Shown here: positions 47,239-59,801 of the stretch, one piece after another
How positions within the stretch are numbered: position 1 is the stretch's first letter
How the letters are laid out: each line of letters opens with the position of its first letter
Origin: Roseibium salinum
GTDB taxonomy: Bacteria > Pseudomonadota > Alphaproteobacteria > Rhizobiales > Stappiaceae
DNA length: 64,000 nt
Assembly (NCBI RefSeq): GCF_026240905.1
Contig: NZ_JAPEVI010000003.1
Location: 3,100,001 to 3,164,000, forward strand
Direction of reading: 5' to 3'
Notes under the pieces: model-generated
Database searches by the model: none
Told to the model about the DNA's origin: nothing
What the model saw: the letters and a program-made list of their open reading frames with translations, nothing else
Translations under genes and position numbers: made by a program

Positions 47239-47862
47239 CTATTTGCCGTCTGCGTCGGAATAACGGCGAAAACGCTCCAGGTCACGCACTCGTGCCAGAA
47301 AGTTTTCGCTCGCATGTCCTGCAAGCAGTGCAGCATGTATCACATTTGACCGGCCCAATGCCAAATCCAATTGAGCCGAATCGAACAAACGGACGACATG
47401 GCATCCATCTGCGGTTTCCTTTGTGCCGGCGGCCACCGCCGCCAGCTTCCGTACCCCGTCCTCTGCCGCGTCCGAGGCATGGACCAGCCCGACGACGGGA
47501 TCCCGCCGCAGGGCTGCTTCAACCTTTGCATTCCCGGTGACCAGCTCACCCGCCTTGCGCGTCATGGAGAGCGCCTGCAGCGCTGACCGTTCCATGAGCG
47601 CATCGACACGCTCCGCCAGTCCGGGCTCGACACGGGCTTCACCCTTGAAGCCCCTGCCGAAAACTTTCTTCCGGTCTTTTTCGGCAGCGACAACAATGTC
47701 ACTTGTCGCCGTCACCCAAACACCACGCCCGGGAAGCACCCGCTTCAGATCCGGGACCACCTCTCCCTCGGGGTCGAGCACGAACCGGATCAGCGAGCTG
47801 ATGGGGCGAACCTCCCGGGTGACGGCGCATTGCCGCTCGGTCGGTTCATTCTTCCTGGGCAC
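47239..47862 (-). CDS. YlxR-type RNA-binding protein fused to an L7Ae-like domain
   Basis: The 207-residue protein starts PRKNEPTERQCAVTREV with the YlxR (DUF448) signature and RVLPGRGVWVT. It continues into a ribosomal L7Ae/L30e-like part (ALSMTRKAGELVTGNAKVEAAL, VGLVHASDAAEDG). The fusion is usual in Hyphomicrobiales, at this place between nusA and infB. I chose the GTG at 47862, which has GAGGAG seven bases upstream; the longer frame with 23 more residues is not supported. YlxR binds RNA or RNase P components in other bacteria. Confidence 0.9.
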   Translation of the reverse strand: MPRKNEPTERQCAVTREVRPISSLIRFVLDPEGEVVPDLKRVLPGRGVWVTATSDIVVAAEKDRKKVFGRGFKGEARVEPGLAERVDALMERSALQALSMTRKAGELVTGNAKVEAALRRDPVVGLVHASDAAEDGVRKLAAVAAGTKETADGCHVVRLFDSAQLDLALGRSNVIHAALLAGHASENFLARVRDLERFRRYSDADGK

Positions 47863-47974
47863 GCTGCCACTCCTCAGATCACCTGCCCGAAAGCAGAAAA
47901 CTGACCAACCATAAGGTGTTGGAGCATCCATGTCATCCGGACCGGATGCTCCCGCGGAGGCTTTCCAGCCTCTC

Positions 47975-49627
47975 TTATCCGTTCAGGATCACGCCGCTCG
48001 GCGCTTCTTCCTCTGCCGCAACAGCCTCGACGTCCTCTTCAACGTCTTCGTCCGCCTCGGCGCCTTGAGCCGCGAGTTCTTCCTCGGTGATCCAGCCTGC
48101 CGCCAGGCGGGCCGACATCACCATGTTCTCAGCATCCGCACGGGATACATCGAACCCGGAAAGAGCCCCGTCGAAACGCTTGGTCTCGCCGTCCTTGCGT
48201 TCGACCCAGCCGACGAGATCGTCCGCGGCACATCCGGCGAAGTCTTCGATCGTCTTGATACCGTCCTTGCCAAGCGCAACCAGCATAGCGGTTGTCAGCC
48301 CGTCAATCGACCGTAATTCATCGGAAACTCCGAGTTCGATCCGCTCTTCGTCGAGTTTTGATTCCAGCTCGCCCAGATAGTCCCGCGCACGGGCCTGGAT
48401 CTCGACCGCGGTGTCCTCGTCAAAGCCCTCGATCATGGAGATTTCATCAAGCTCCACATAGGCGACTTCTTCAACGGAGGTGAAACCTTCGGTGGCCAGC
48501 AACTGGCCGACCATCTCATCGACGTTGAGAGCTTCCATGAACAGCTGCGAGCGTTCCTGGAATTCCTTCTGACGGCGTTCGGATTCCTCCTGCTCCGTCA
48601 TGATGTCGATGGCCCAGCCTGTCAGCTGGGACGCAAGGCGCACGTTCTGGCCGCGACGACCGATTGCAAGAGATAGTTGGTCATCCGGGACCACAACTTC
48701 AATACGTTCCGCGTCCTCGTCGAGAACAACTTTCGCAACTTCCGCCGGCTGCAGCGCATTGACGATGAAGGTTGCCGGTTCTTCGTTCCACGGAATGATG
48801 TCGATCTTTTCGCCCTGCAGCTCGCCGACGACCGCCTGAACACGGCTGCCGCGCATACCCACGCAGGCGCCGACCGGATCGATGGAGCTGTCCTTGGAGA
48901 TCACGGCGATCTTGGCGCGCGATCCCGGGTCGCGGGCAACGGACTTGATCTCGATGACGCCGTCGTAGATTTCCGGCACTTCCTGGGCAAAGAGCTTGGC
49001 CATGAACTGCGGATGCGTGCGCGACAGGAAGATCTGCGGGCCGCGCTGTTCCCGGCGCACGTCGTAGATGAAGGCCCGGATGCGATCACCGGTGCGGAAG
49101 ATCTCCCGCGGGATCAGCTCGTCACGGCGGACGATACCCTCGCCGCGGCCGAGATCCACGATCACGTTGCCGTATTCGGCGCGCTTGACGACGCCGTTGA
49201 TGACTTCGCCGACACGGTCCTTGAATTCGTCATACTGACGATCGCGCTCGGCTTCGCGCACCTTCTGCACGATGACCTGCTTTGCGGACTGGGCTGCAAT
49301 GCGGCCGAAATCCAGCGGCGGCAGCGGCTCGGCGATATAATCGCCGATGCTGGCTTCCGGGTTGCGGGCCTGCGCATCGGCCAGGGCGATCTCGGTAGAG
49401 ACGTTTTCCACGACCTCGACAACCTGCAGAAGACGCTGCAGGCGGATCTCACCGGTCTTCGGATTGATTTCTGCACGGACTTCCGTTTCGGTGCCATACC
49501 GGGAGCGGGCCGCCTTCTGGATCGCATCTTCCATCGCATTGATGACGATCATCCGGTCGATCGATTTCTCCCGGGCGACCGCGTCGGCGATTTGCAGCAG
49601 TTCCAGCCGGTTCGCGCTGATTGCCAT
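47975..49627 (-). CDS. nusA: Transcription termination/antitermination factor NusA
   Basis: NusA modulates pausing, termination and antitermination. The 550 residues have the N-terminal RNAP-binding domain ([21 protein letters not shown]), an S1 domain and two KH domains ([45 protein letters not shown]). Helix-hairpin-helix repeats and an acidic C-terminal tail ending PSGVILNG follow. The ATG at 49627 follows GAGGAG. It is 77 bases downstream of rimP. Confidence 0.97.
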   Translation of the reverse strand: MAISANRLELLQIADAVAREKSIDRMIVINAMEDAIQKAARSRYGTETEVRAEINPKTGEIRLQRLLQVVEVVENVSTEIALADAQARNPEASIGDYIAEPLPPLDFGRIAAQSAKQVIVQKVREAERDRQYDEFKDRVGEVINGVVKRAEYGNVIVDLGRGEGIVRRDELIPREIFRTGDRIRAFIYDVRREQRGPQIFLSRTHPQFMAKLFAQEVPEIYDGVIEIKSVARDPGSRAKIAVISKDSSIDPVGACVGMRGSRVQAVVGELQGEKIDIIPWNEEPATFIVNALQPAEVAKVVLDEDAERIEVVVPDDQLSLAIGRRGQNVRLASQLTGWAIDIMTEQEESERRQKEFQERSQLFMEALNVDEMVGQLLATEGFTSVEEVAYVELDEISMIEGFDEDTAVEIQARARDYLGELESKLDEERIELGVSDELRSIDGLTTAMLVALGKDGIKTIEDFAGCAADDLVGWVERKDGETKRFDGALSGFDVSRADAENMVMSARLAAGWITEEELAAQGAEADEDVEEDVEAVAAEEEAPSGVILNG

Positions 49628-49704
49628 ATTCCACTCCTCTTGCGCCGTTAGCCGTACCAAGGGGCCTGTCGAGCGCGTTTCTTCTTGCCACCAGGCGTAA
49701 CCGC

Positions 49705-50295
49705 CTAGTTGGGTTTGTTGTCCTGTGTCAGCTCATCGCCGTCGCGGGCGGCCAGAGCCGCCTTTTCCGCCTTCAGAGCTGCGGTAATCAAATCGTCGGT
49801 AAGCACCAGCTTGGCTTCGCCGATATCTTCGAGCGGCAAACCAACCGTGTCTTCCTCACCTTCGCGCACATCCGGCAGACGCACCTTGGCTGCGCCGTTT
49901 TCAGCGCCGAGCAGGGTTCCCCGGAATCGCTTCCGGCCATCCTGCATCACTGCCATTTCGACCTTCACCTCATGCCCGGCCCAGCGATCGAAATCGCCGA
50001 CACGGACGAGAGGACGGTCAATTCCAGGGGATGAGACTTCAAGATGATAGGCCCGGTTGATCGGGTCATCGACATCAAGAGCAGGCGACACGGCGCGGCT
50101 GACGGCTTCGCAATCCTCGACGGTCATGGTGCCGTCGGTGCGTTCGGCCATGATCTGCAGCGTGCAACCGTTCAAAGCGCTGATCTTGGTGCGCACCAGC
50201 CGGTACCCGAGATCTTCGATCACCGGTTCCACAATTGCGGCAACGCGGGCCTCCAGACCCTGCTCCGTCACAATTCTCGGTTCGTGTGCGCTCAC
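49705..50295 (-). CDS. rimP: Ribosome maturation factor RimP
   Basis: RimP is needed for 30S maturation. The 196 residues show [44 protein letters not shown] and [14 protein letters not shown], the central signature. The start is GTG with GGGAG six bases upstream. It is the first gene of the nusA-infB operon and follows a promoter and terminator-like leader. Confidence 0.96.
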   Translation of the reverse strand: MSAHEPRIVTEQGLEARVAAIVEPVIEDLGYRLVRTKISALNGCTLQIMAERTDGTMTVEDCEAVSRAVSPALDVDDPINRAYHLEVSSPGIDRPLVRVGDFDRWAGHEVKVEMAVMQDGRKRFRGTLLGAENGAAKVRLPDVREGEEDTVGLPLEDIGEAKLVLTDDLITAALKAEKAALAARDGDELTQDNKPN

Positions 50296-50395
50296 ACTTG
50301 GCTCCCGTTTACGGCTTTAAGCATCAGATGCGCCTGATTGTCGGTTTACATAGAGCAATCCTGCTGAATTTCTTCGGTTTCCGGCCTTGTGTAAG

Positions 50396-50462
50396 CAAAA
50401 AAGAGCGGGTCCCCGGCGGGCCCACTCTCAAAATGCCCAGATAAGCCGTTTGAGGTGAAACA
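50396..50462 (-). ncRNA. Leader RNA with terminator before rimP, probable transcription attenuator
   Basis: A transcript from the promoter at 50469-50497 would begin near 50462. After about 35 bases it would meet a strong stem AGAGTGGG/CCCGCTCT (arms at 50402-50409 and 50421-50428, one G-U pair) followed by TTTTTTG. The rimP start is still 100 bases further on. A full intrinsic terminator between the promoter and the first gene suggests control by antitermination or attenuation, and NusA, an operon product, is an obvious candidate factor. A rimP leader of this kind has been proposed in other proteobacteria; whether this is the same structure is not shown. Confidence 0.6.
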
Positions 50463-50468
50463 CGGGCT

Positions 50469-50497
50469 GTATAACTCCAAAGGCTGCAAGAAAGCAA
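50469..50497 (-). promoter_or_regulatory. Promoter of the rimP-nusA-infB operon
   Basis: On the minus strand TTGCTT (50492-50497) and TTATAC (50469-50474) are separated by exactly 17 bases. The rest of the 413-base gap up to trmB holds no gene that I can support. Confidence 0.65.
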
Positions 50498-50708
50498 GGG
50501 GCCAGGGGAAAATCCCTGGAAGAAGTTGCGCGTGCAAGCCGTGTCTTGCGCCATGGTGCCATCTGGCGTCGAAAAACCGCGGAACACTGCCCCGAAGAAC
50601 GCCACTTGGCGCGCGTGCGGGCTTGTCCGTGCGCGCATTTTCTTGACCGGGAGGGGCCGCTTCCGTTCGCCAACCTACCGGTGGAGACCCCCGATGGCGC
50701 TTGGGCCG

Positions 50709-51395
50709 TCAGACGCGGCGGAAGGTCAGGTAACGGCCGACGCGGCCTTCGCGGATGGCCTTGGCTTCATAGCGCGTGCCCGGCCATCCGTCCCAGGGCG
50801 TCTTCCAGTCACCGGCCGTTTCCGCCGTCCATTCGAACGCCGGATGGTCGCGGCAGTGGCGCAAGGTCCAGTCGACATAGGTGTCGATATCGCTGGCGAA
50901 ACGGAACTCGCATCCCGGCCTGAGCGCACGGGCATAGCGGGTGAGGTTCTGCTCGTTGATGAACCGGCGTTTCCAGTGCCGCTTCTTTGGCCAGGGATCG
51001 GGATAGAGCTGATAGGCAAGATCGACGGAAGCTTCGGGAAGCCAGTCCAGAACGTCGACCGCGTCGTCGCCATAAAGACGGACGTTTTCAAGGCCCTCGT
51101 CCACGACCGCGGCGACCGCCTTGGCCAGGCTGCCGACGAAGGGCTCAACACCGATGAACCCGGTTGACGGGTTGGTCCTTGCCCTGTGGAGCAGGTGCTC
51201 CCCGCCGCCGAAGCCGACTTCCAGGCAGATGTCGTGAACATCCGCCCCGAACAGCTCTCGCAGGTCCCCCGGCGCCGGTCTGCCGAGGTCCAGCGCCAGG
51301 GCCGGCAGGTCGTTTTCCATCAGCGCTTCGCGGCGCGGGCTCAGGGGCTTGCCTTTGCGGCGGCCGAAAAAGGAGCCTTCGTATCTGTCAGTCAT
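50709..51395 (-). CDS. trmB: tRNA (guanine-N7-)-methyltransferase
   Basis: TrmB makes m7G46 in tRNAs. The 228 residues show the SAM motif [30 protein letters not shown], and the TrmB signature [20 protein letters not shown]-terminal substrate residues lie in [15 protein letters not shown]. It starts 83 bases after metK on the same strand and is probably cotranscribed. Confidence 0.96.
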   Translation of the reverse strand: MTDRYEGSFFGRRKGKPLSPRREALMENDLPALALDLGRPAPGDLRELFGADVHDICLEVGFGGGEHLLHRARTNPSTGFIGVEPFVGSLAKAVAAVVDEGLENVRLYGDDAVDVLDWLPEASVDLAYQLYPDPWPKKRHWKRRFINEQNLTRYARALRPGCEFRFASDIDTYVDWTLRHCRDHPAFEWTAETAGDWKTPWDGWPGTRYEAKAIREGRVGRYLTFRRV

Positions 51396-51478
51396 CTTGC
51401 AACAGTTTCAAACCAAGGGATCGCCGGCGTCGGCCGGCGATCCCGTCTGCGTGGTGCATGTCAGCGCTCGAAATCGGA

Positions 51479-52651
<1,173 letters not shown>

Positions 52652-52681
52652 TGGCGATCGTCCTTCTGGGAATGAATATGA

Positions 52682-52711
52682 GCGAAGTGGCGATGGTCCC
52701 CGCCGCTTCGC
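52682..52711 (-). promoter_or_regulatory. Hairpin in the metK leader
   Basis: GCGAAG-GGCG pairs with CGCC-CTTCGC with one C-A mismatch and an eight-base loop GGGACCAT, about 30 bases before the metK start. I could not match it to a known SAM riboswitch class. It could equally be a weak transcript-end structure of the XRE gene. Confidence 0.35.
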
Positions 52712-52762
52712 GTGCATCAATCTTAGAAGTTCTTCGCCACGTCAAGCACGAGATGCGTTTTT

Positions 52763-53167
52763 TCAGTCGTCACCGGCAAGAGACCGGACGAGGTCGACGA
52801 TCCGGCGGCGGACCTTCGGGTCCTCGATGCGCACGAAAGCCTTGTTCAGAGACAGTCCCTCGGAAGACGACAGGAAGTCGACAACGTAGGAGGTCGGCTG
52901 GGTTTCGCCGAAGCCCTCGGCTTCTTCGGGCGTGCCCGGGGCATCTTCAAAGAAGAAGGAAACCGGAACCTTGAGAACGGTCGCGATGTGCTGCAGGCGG
53001 CTTGCGCCGATCCGGTTGGTGCCTTTTTCGTATTTCTGGATCTGCTGAAAGGTGATTCCCAGGCTTTCGCCCAGTTTTTCCTGACTCATGCCAAGCATCA
53101 TCCGCCGGAGACGGACACGGCTTCCAACGTGAATATCAATCGGATTCGGAGACTTCTTACTGGGCAT
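52763..53167 (-). CDS. XRE-family regulator upstream of metK (PraR-like)
   Basis: The 134-residue protein starts with a Cro/CI HTH, HVGSRVRLRRMMLGMSQEKLGESLGITFQQIQKYEKG, then VPVSFFFEDAPG and a C-terminal helix SLNKAFVRIEDPKVRRRIVDLVRSL. It resembles the PraR/PhrR group of rhizobial regulators (biofilm, quorum sensing, pH response), which I recall at this place between lnt and metK. That specific identity is from memory and moderate. It lies 192 bases after lnt; an inverted repeat CTTCAC/GTGAAG at 53278-53295 upstream may be an operator. Confidence 0.88.
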   Translation of the reverse strand: MPSKKSPNPIDIHVGSRVRLRRMMLGMSQEKLGESLGITFQQIQKYEKGTNRIGASRLQHIATVLKVPVSFFFEDAPGTPEEAEGFGETQPTSYVVDFLSSSEGLSLNKAFVRIEDPKVRRRIVDLVRSLAGDD

Positions 53168-53359
53168 TTGCGTCGCTCTTTCTTTTTTCCAGCGGCAGCA
53201 CCGCTTTGTTTAATTTGCACAAGTTCCCTCGAAGTCCTCCCCTCAAAGGCTCAAGAGACTGAAGTGTGCCCGCAACCCTTCACTTGCACGTGAAGCAGCC
53301 TTCAATCGGCTATTTCACGGTTGTATCACAGGTTCTTCACTCAACTCAAACAAAAAATA

Positions 53360-54976
53360 TCAATCTAAGCGCGAACCCCGGTTGTATTGAGCAATAGCCG
53401 CAAAAGCGACAAGTAGAAACATGGCAACAAGCACCGGAACATCGCCAAAAGTCTCATAGATAGTTTTGCCAATACGCAGAGGAAGCTTGCCGTCTATGAT
53501 GCCTTTTTCGAAAATCTCCAATCTTTCAATAACTTCTCCCTTTCCGTCTATGATGGCGGAGAGGCCTGTATTCGCGGCTCTTACAAGGGGCAGGCCCGTC
53601 TCGATCGCCCGCATCCGCGCCTGCGCGAAATGCTGGTAGGGACCCGGGGTGCGGCCGAACCAGGCGTCATTCGTGACGTTCAGCAAGAAGGACGGGCGCT
53701 CGGAATCCCCCGGCAAAAGGCCCGGGAAGATCGCTTCGTAGCAAATCATGGGTAGAAAACTAAAACTTTCGGAGGTAGACAGCACACGCTGCTGGTACCC
53801 GGCGTCAAACCCTTCGATGGGGGCCGCCAGGCTGGAAATCCCCAGCTCCTCAAGCAGCCACTTGAGCGGCACGAACTCGCCGAACGGCACGAGGCGAACC
53901 TTGTCGTAGATGCCCTTCACCGTCCCGTCTTCCGCGATCACGTAGACACTGTTGAAGTAATCGGGGCCGTCAACACCGGTTTCGGCGCGAATGGCGCCGG
54001 TCACCAGTTCGGTCCCCGATCCGAGCGCGGCGGCGATCCGGAAAAGGGCGCCCGGCTGCTGCGTCAGCAGAAAGGGTACGGCGGATTCAGGCCAGACCAC
54101 CAGTCTCGGCTGCCCGACCCGGGCGCTGCCGCCGAGCGGGGCTTCGCTCATGTCGAGATATGTCTGGAAGATCTCTTCCCGAAGCTCCGGCAGCCATTTT
54201 TGCCTCTGATCGATCGACGGCTGGACGATGCGGATATCCAGGCCCGCATCCTGTGTCTCCACCGTCGAGAGCCGGATGGAGCCGTAGGCGAACACGGCCG
54301 CAAGGACCGCGACCGCCGTAACGAGGGCCGTCAGGCGCTGGCGAAGGGGCCTGGCATCTGCAAGAACCGATGGGGATGCGGCGATTGCAACGACCAGGAA
54401 GGTCAGGCCGTAAAGGCCGACGAGGCTGGCCGTCTGCGACAGCGGCAGGGATCCGGAAACCGCATATCCGAAGGCATTCCAGGGAAAGCCGGTGAGCACG
54501 TGGCCGCGCAGCCAGTCCGCAAGCGTGAGGCAGGCGGCCAGCAGCAGGATACGGCGAAACTGATCGGTCCAGAAAAGCGCGGCCAGGGCAACCCCGGCGC
54601 CGGTGAACAGGGCGAGACCGACAGGCATTGCCAGAACCGCAAAAGGCATCATCCAGGCAAACTTCTCCGCCTCCACGAGAAAGGCCGCGCCGATCCACCA
54701 GAGGCCGGAGAGAAAATAGCCGAAGCCGAACAGCCAGCCGAGCGCGAAGCCGGTCCGCAGGCGCGCGCGCGCCTTGCCGCTGCCCGGCTCCAGCGCGCCG
54801 TCCAGCAACCAGACGAAACAAGGAAAGGTGATCAGGACAACCGGCGTCAGATTGTAAGGGGGAAGCGCAAACGCGGTCGCGGCTCCGCAGAGCACGCAGA
54901 ACAGGCGCCGCTGCCAGCCCCAGGCCAAAAGGAAGGTATTCGGCAGGGCGGACAGGCGTTGCGACAACCAATGCAT
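53360..54976 (-). CDS. lnt: Apolipoprotein N-acyltransferase
   Basis: Lnt adds the third acyl chain to lipoproteins at the periplasmic face of the inner membrane. The 538 residues have about six N-terminal transmembrane helices, then a nitrilase-like domain. The catalytic triad is visible as Glu in LVVWPESAVPF, Lys in GIYDKVRLVPFGEFVP, and Cys in FLPMICYEAIFPGL. A last helix (VPVLVAMFLLVAFAAIAQY) closes the protein. It follows the CorC-like gene, a conserved pairing. Confidence 0.96.
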   Translation of the reverse strand: MHWLSQRLSALPNTFLLAWGWQRRLFCVLCGAATAFALPPYNLTPVVLITFPCFVWLLDGALEPGSGKARARLRTGFALGWLFGFGYFLSGLWWIGAAFLVEAEKFAWMMPFAVLAMPVGLALFTGAGVALAALFWTDQFRRILLLAACLTLADWLRGHVLTGFPWNAFGYAVSGSLPLSQTASLVGLYGLTFLVVAIAASPSVLADARPLRQRLTALVTAVAVLAAVFAYGSIRLSTVETQDAGLDIRIVQPSIDQRQKWLPELREEIFQTYLDMSEAPLGGSARVGQPRLVVWPESAVPFLLTQQPGALFRIAAALGSGTELVTGAIRAETGVDGPDYFNSVYVIAEDGTVKGIYDKVRLVPFGEFVPLKWLLEELGISSLAAPIEGFDAGYQQRVLSTSESFSFLPMICYEAIFPGLLPGDSERPSFLLNVTNDAWFGRTPGPYQHFAQARMRAIETGLPLVRAANTGLSAIIDGKGEVIERLEIFEKGIIDGKLPLRIGKTIYETFGDVPVLVAMFLLVAFAAIAQYNRGSRLD

Positions 54977-55218
54977 TGAAAATCAATCTCCCCTTGTACG
55001 GCAAGGAGATTTGTCGGTCGGCAGCCGGGCGGTCAAGGTCTAATGTGGTTTAACAGGGGACAGCGGAGCCTGGAGAAATGTTTCGTCATGGTCCCGGCGC
55101 ACGCCAGCCCCGGCCCGAGGAGGCGCAGGGCGCCGTCTCCATGGCCTGCCGGGATCTTCCACGCCCGGGCGCCGGGACAGGCCGGGACCCGAACTCACAA
55201 GACTGAATGCACCGGTGG

Positions 55219-56431
55219 CTATCTGTTGCCGCCGGACGCCGTGGATTTGGTCGGGCTGTCTTCCTCGCCCGAAGCGGTTTCCACCGGGGGAGCATCCGGG
55301 CGTTTCGGGCGGCGGCGCAGCTCCTGCGGACGGGGCTCGGCGCGGCGCCGGCGGATCTTCAGGCGCTTGATGCGCCTGGGGTCCGCATCCATCACCTCAA
55401 ACTCGTAGCCGGGCACTTCATCGGGCACGAGCAGGAGTTCGCCGCGAACCGGGACACGGCCGACGGAAAAATAGAGCAGACCGCCCAGCGTATCGACGTC
55501 CTCGGAAATCTCGCCTTCCGTCAGCCGGGTTCCGAGCGCTTCGTCGAGGTCCTCGAGCGGAAGACGCGGATCGGCGATCCACACGCCGTCCCCCGCCGGG
55601 GTCAGCATGGCTTCTTCGTCCTCGTCATGCTCGTCTTCGATATCGCCGACGACCTCTTCCACCAGGTCTTCCAGCGACACCAGCCCGTCCGTGCCGCCAT
55701 ATTCGTCGATCACCAGCGCCATTTGGATCCTGTCGGCCTGCATTTTCGCCATCAGGTCGGTGGCCGGCATGGAGGGCGGCACGAACAGCACGTTCCGCAG
55801 GAGCTTCGCGTCTTTCAGCGTGACCGACAGGTCGACGCTGGACAGATCCAGGTCCGGCATGTTGTGGCCATTGCGGCCGTTGCCGTTACCATTGCCATTG
55901 CCGTTCTGGAGCGGGGCCTCGTCCCCTTTCGCGTCCTTGTCCGCGGCCGTTGCGGCACGATTGGCCGCACCGCGTTCGACGATATAGGCCATCAGGTCCT
56001 TGATGTGCACCATCCCGCGCGGATCATCGAGCGAGATCCTCAAAGACGGGCATGCGGGAATGGCCGCTCGCCTGGAAGAGTTCCACCACGCGGCTCAGCG
56101 TGGTTTGCGCATCCACGGCGTCGATATCCGCCCGGGGGATCATCACATCGTCCACGCGCAGTTCCCGCAGACGCAGGATGTTGCCCAGAAGCAGACGTTC
56201 TTCCGGCGAAAAGGCGGTGTCGCCACTGCCTTCGCGCGCCAGTTCGTCCTCCAGGTTTTCGCGCAGGCTCGAAGCCTGGCGCCCAAGACGCAGTACACGC
56301 TTGATGTGGTCGAGAAAGGCCGCAGTCCACTGCGGCCTGGTCTGTTGCGGGTCTTCCCCGTCCTGGGACTGTCCTGCCGTATCGGCCTTCGGCTCACCAG
56401 CAGGACTTTGCATTTCTACTGCGCTCATCAT
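55219..56431 (-). CDS. CorC/HlyC-type CBS-domain protein (frame broken, +1)
   Basis: The first part contains LLLGNILRLRELRVDDVMIPRADIDAVDAQTTLSRVVELFQASGHSRMPVFED and ends early at a TGA at 56024-56026. The second part continues in another frame with LDDPRGMVHIKDLMAYIVERG, LLRNVLFVPPSMPATDLMAKMQ, VIDEYGGTDGLVSLEDLVEEVVGDIEDEHD and a CorC/HlyC transporter-associated domain. Together they make a normal 403-residue soluble CorC-like protein (CBS pair plus CorC domain), linked to magnesium/cobalt efflux. One surplus base near 56035-56038 explains the break: GAG-GAT-C-TCG-CTC. It sits between ybeY and lnt as usual. Sequence error is likely but this one is not at a homopolymer. Confidence 0.88.
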
Positions 56432-56467
56432 CCGTCAATACAAAAATATCGTGTTCCATGATGCCAC

Positions 56468-56983
56468 TTAACCACCGTCCGCCACAAGAGGCCTGTCGGC
56501 ATAAGGGTCATCTATGCCTAAGGACGCCAATATGGCTTTCTCAAGGCCTTCCATCAGTTCCGCTTCTTCATTGTCCTGATGATCATAGTCGAAAAGGTGA
56601 AGCAGACCGTGAATTGTCAGATGGGAAAGGTGATCGGAGAATTCAATTCCCAATTTCCGTGCTTCTGCAGCGACTGTTTCATAGGCAAAGACAATGTCCC
56701 CGAGAAGGGGTCCGTAAACCTCTCCCCTGGGGTCGCTGCCGGGGAAGGAGAGGACATTTGTCGGCTTGTCCTTGTCGCGCCACTCCCGGTTCAATTTCCG
56801 GATCGACGCGTCGTCGGTGAACAGGAGCGATACTTCGGTGTCACCGACGACCTGCAGGTCCGCCGCGGCAAAGGCGGCGGAGATCGCACGCCGGGCAATG
56901 GCGGTCAGGCTGTCTTCGTCCGGCCAGTCTCCCGCCTCTATCGACAGGTCGATCACAAATCCATCAGGCAAGACGTCGGGCAT
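56468..56983 (-). CDS. ybeY: Endoribonuclease YbeY (rRNA maturation factor)
   Basis: The 171-residue metalloprotein shows LTIHGLLHLFDYDH, the H-G-x-x-H-L-x-x-Y-D-H zinc motif. Before it come VSLLFTDDASIRKLNREWRDKDKPTNVLSFP and the GDIVFAYETVAAEA segment. It acts in 16S 3' end maturation and 70S quality control. The ATG at 56983 lies 16 bases after phoH. Confidence 0.95.
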   Translation of the reverse strand: MPDVLPDGFVIDLSIEAGDWPDEDSLTAIARRAISAAFAAADLQVVGDTEVSLLFTDDASIRKLNREWRDKDKPTNVLSFPGSDPRGEVYGPLLGDIVFAYETVAAEARKLGIEFSDHLSHLTIHGLLHLFDYDHQDNEEAELMEGLEKAILASLGIDDPYADRPLVADGG

Positions 56984-56999
56984 TGCGGTCCAAAAGCTC

Positions 57000-58139
57000 T
57001 CAGGAAACGGCGGCTTCGCGCTTGCGCGGCCGCGGCGTAGTTTCCCCGCGATCCGCATCGCGCTGCCGCTCGGCATAGCGCCGCTCGCGCGCTTCGGATT
57101 CTTCCCGGGAGGCATTGTCATAGGCGGTCACGATGCGGCCGACCAGTTCGTGACGGACGACATCCTTTTCGGTGAACCGCACATGGGCGACATCCTGGAT
57201 ACCCGTCAGCAGGCCCAGGGCCTCCCTCAGGCCGGACAGCTGCCCTGGCGGCAGGTCGACCTGGCTGGGGTCGCCGGTGACGATCATCTTCGAGCCTTCG
57301 CCCAGGCGCGTCAGGAACATCTTCATCTGCATGGAGCTCGTGTTCTGCGCCTCGTCGAGCAGAACCACCGCATTGGACAGGGTCCGGCCGCGCATGAAGG
57401 CCAGCGGAGCCACTTCGATCATGCCCGACTGCAGGCCGCGATCGACCTTTTCCGCCGGCATCATCTCGTAAAGCGCGTCGTAGATCGGGCGCAGGTAAGG
57501 ATCGACCTTGTCCTTCATTTCACCCGGCAGGAAGCCGAGCCGTTCGCCGGCTTCCACCGCCGGGCGCGACAGCACCAGCCGGGCGACATCGCCGCGTTCC
57601 AGAAGCGCGGCCGCATAGGCGACCGCCAGGAAGGTCTTGCCCGTGCCGGCCGGTCCCGTGCCGAAAATCAGGTCCGCCCGGTCCATGGACCGGATATAGG
57701 CGTCCTGCGTGGGCGTGCGGGCGACAATGGTCTTGCGGCGGGTGGCGATCTGGGCAAAGGCAAGCCGTGATTTCGGCTCCAGGGTCGGCAGCGGCAGCTG
57801 GGCTTCCGCCGCGGCCGCCATGCGCAGGGCGCCGTCAACATCGCCCGGGTGGATCTCATGACCCTGCAGGAGCCGCTGATACATCGCTTCCAGCGCCGTG
57901 CGGGCCTGGGCACAGGCGGTCTGAGTGCCTTTCAGCGTCACCTGGTTGCCGCGGGCAATTGCGTCGACCCCCAGCCGCTGTTCGATCAGGGCCAGGTTCT
58001 GGTCGAATTGACCGAAGAGATCCCCGATCAGCCGGTTGTCTTCAAATGCAAGAACAATATGAGTCATATCGGAGGCCGAACCGGCCGCAGGGGATTGATC
58101 CGAAGTCTTGCGGGAAGAAGATTGGCTGTCACGCGTCAA
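57000..58139 (-). CDS. PhoH-like ATPase
   Basis: The 379-residue protein has a KH-like N-terminal part (LALIEQRLGVDAIARGNQVTLKG) and a PhoH ATPase domain with Walker A FGTGPAGTGKTFLAVAYA, RPAVEAGERLGFLPG, and Walker B NAVVLLDEAQNTS. It ends in a charged tail. Its cellular role is linked with YbeY in RNA metabolism. I chose the TTG at 58139, which has AGGAG seven bases upstream just after the miaB stop. Confidence 0.93.
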   Translation of the reverse strand: MTRDSQSSSRKTSDQSPAAGSASDMTHIVLAFEDNRLIGDLFGQFDQNLALIEQRLGVDAIARGNQVTLKGTQTACAQARTALEAMYQRLLQGHEIHPGDVDGALRMAAAAEAQLPLPTLEPKSRLAFAQIATRRKTIVARTPTQDAYIRSMDRADLIFGTGPAGTGKTFLAVAYAAALLERGDVARLVLSRPAVEAGERLGFLPGEMKDKVDPYLRPIYDALYEMMPAEKVDRGLQSGMIEVAPLAFMRGRTLSNAVVLLDEAQNTSSMQMKMFLTRLGEGSKMIVTGDPSQVDLPPGQLSGLREALGLLTGIQDVAHVRFTEKDVVRHELVGRIVTAYDNASREESEARERRYAERQRDADRGETTPRPRKREAAVS

Positions 58140-58155
58140 ATGACGTCTCCTGTCA

Positions 58156-59640
<1,485 letters not shown>

Positions 59641-59801
59641 TCGCTCCTCGTTGCCTGCATCAGGCAGCCGGCGTGTCGTGATGGTCAGGGCCTGCTGACA
59701 CCTAAAATCGATCGGCCATCCGACGCTCAAACAGAACCGATTGAACGTTTGCTGATCGGGGGTGAGGACCTGTCGGCGGGTCCGTGTCCCGGCCCTTGGA
59801 T

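Noticed and set aside
50324..50638. Possible minus-strand small gene between trmB and rimP
   Set aside because: It crosses the promoter and terminator of the rimP leader and shows no family, coding bias or ribosome-binding site.
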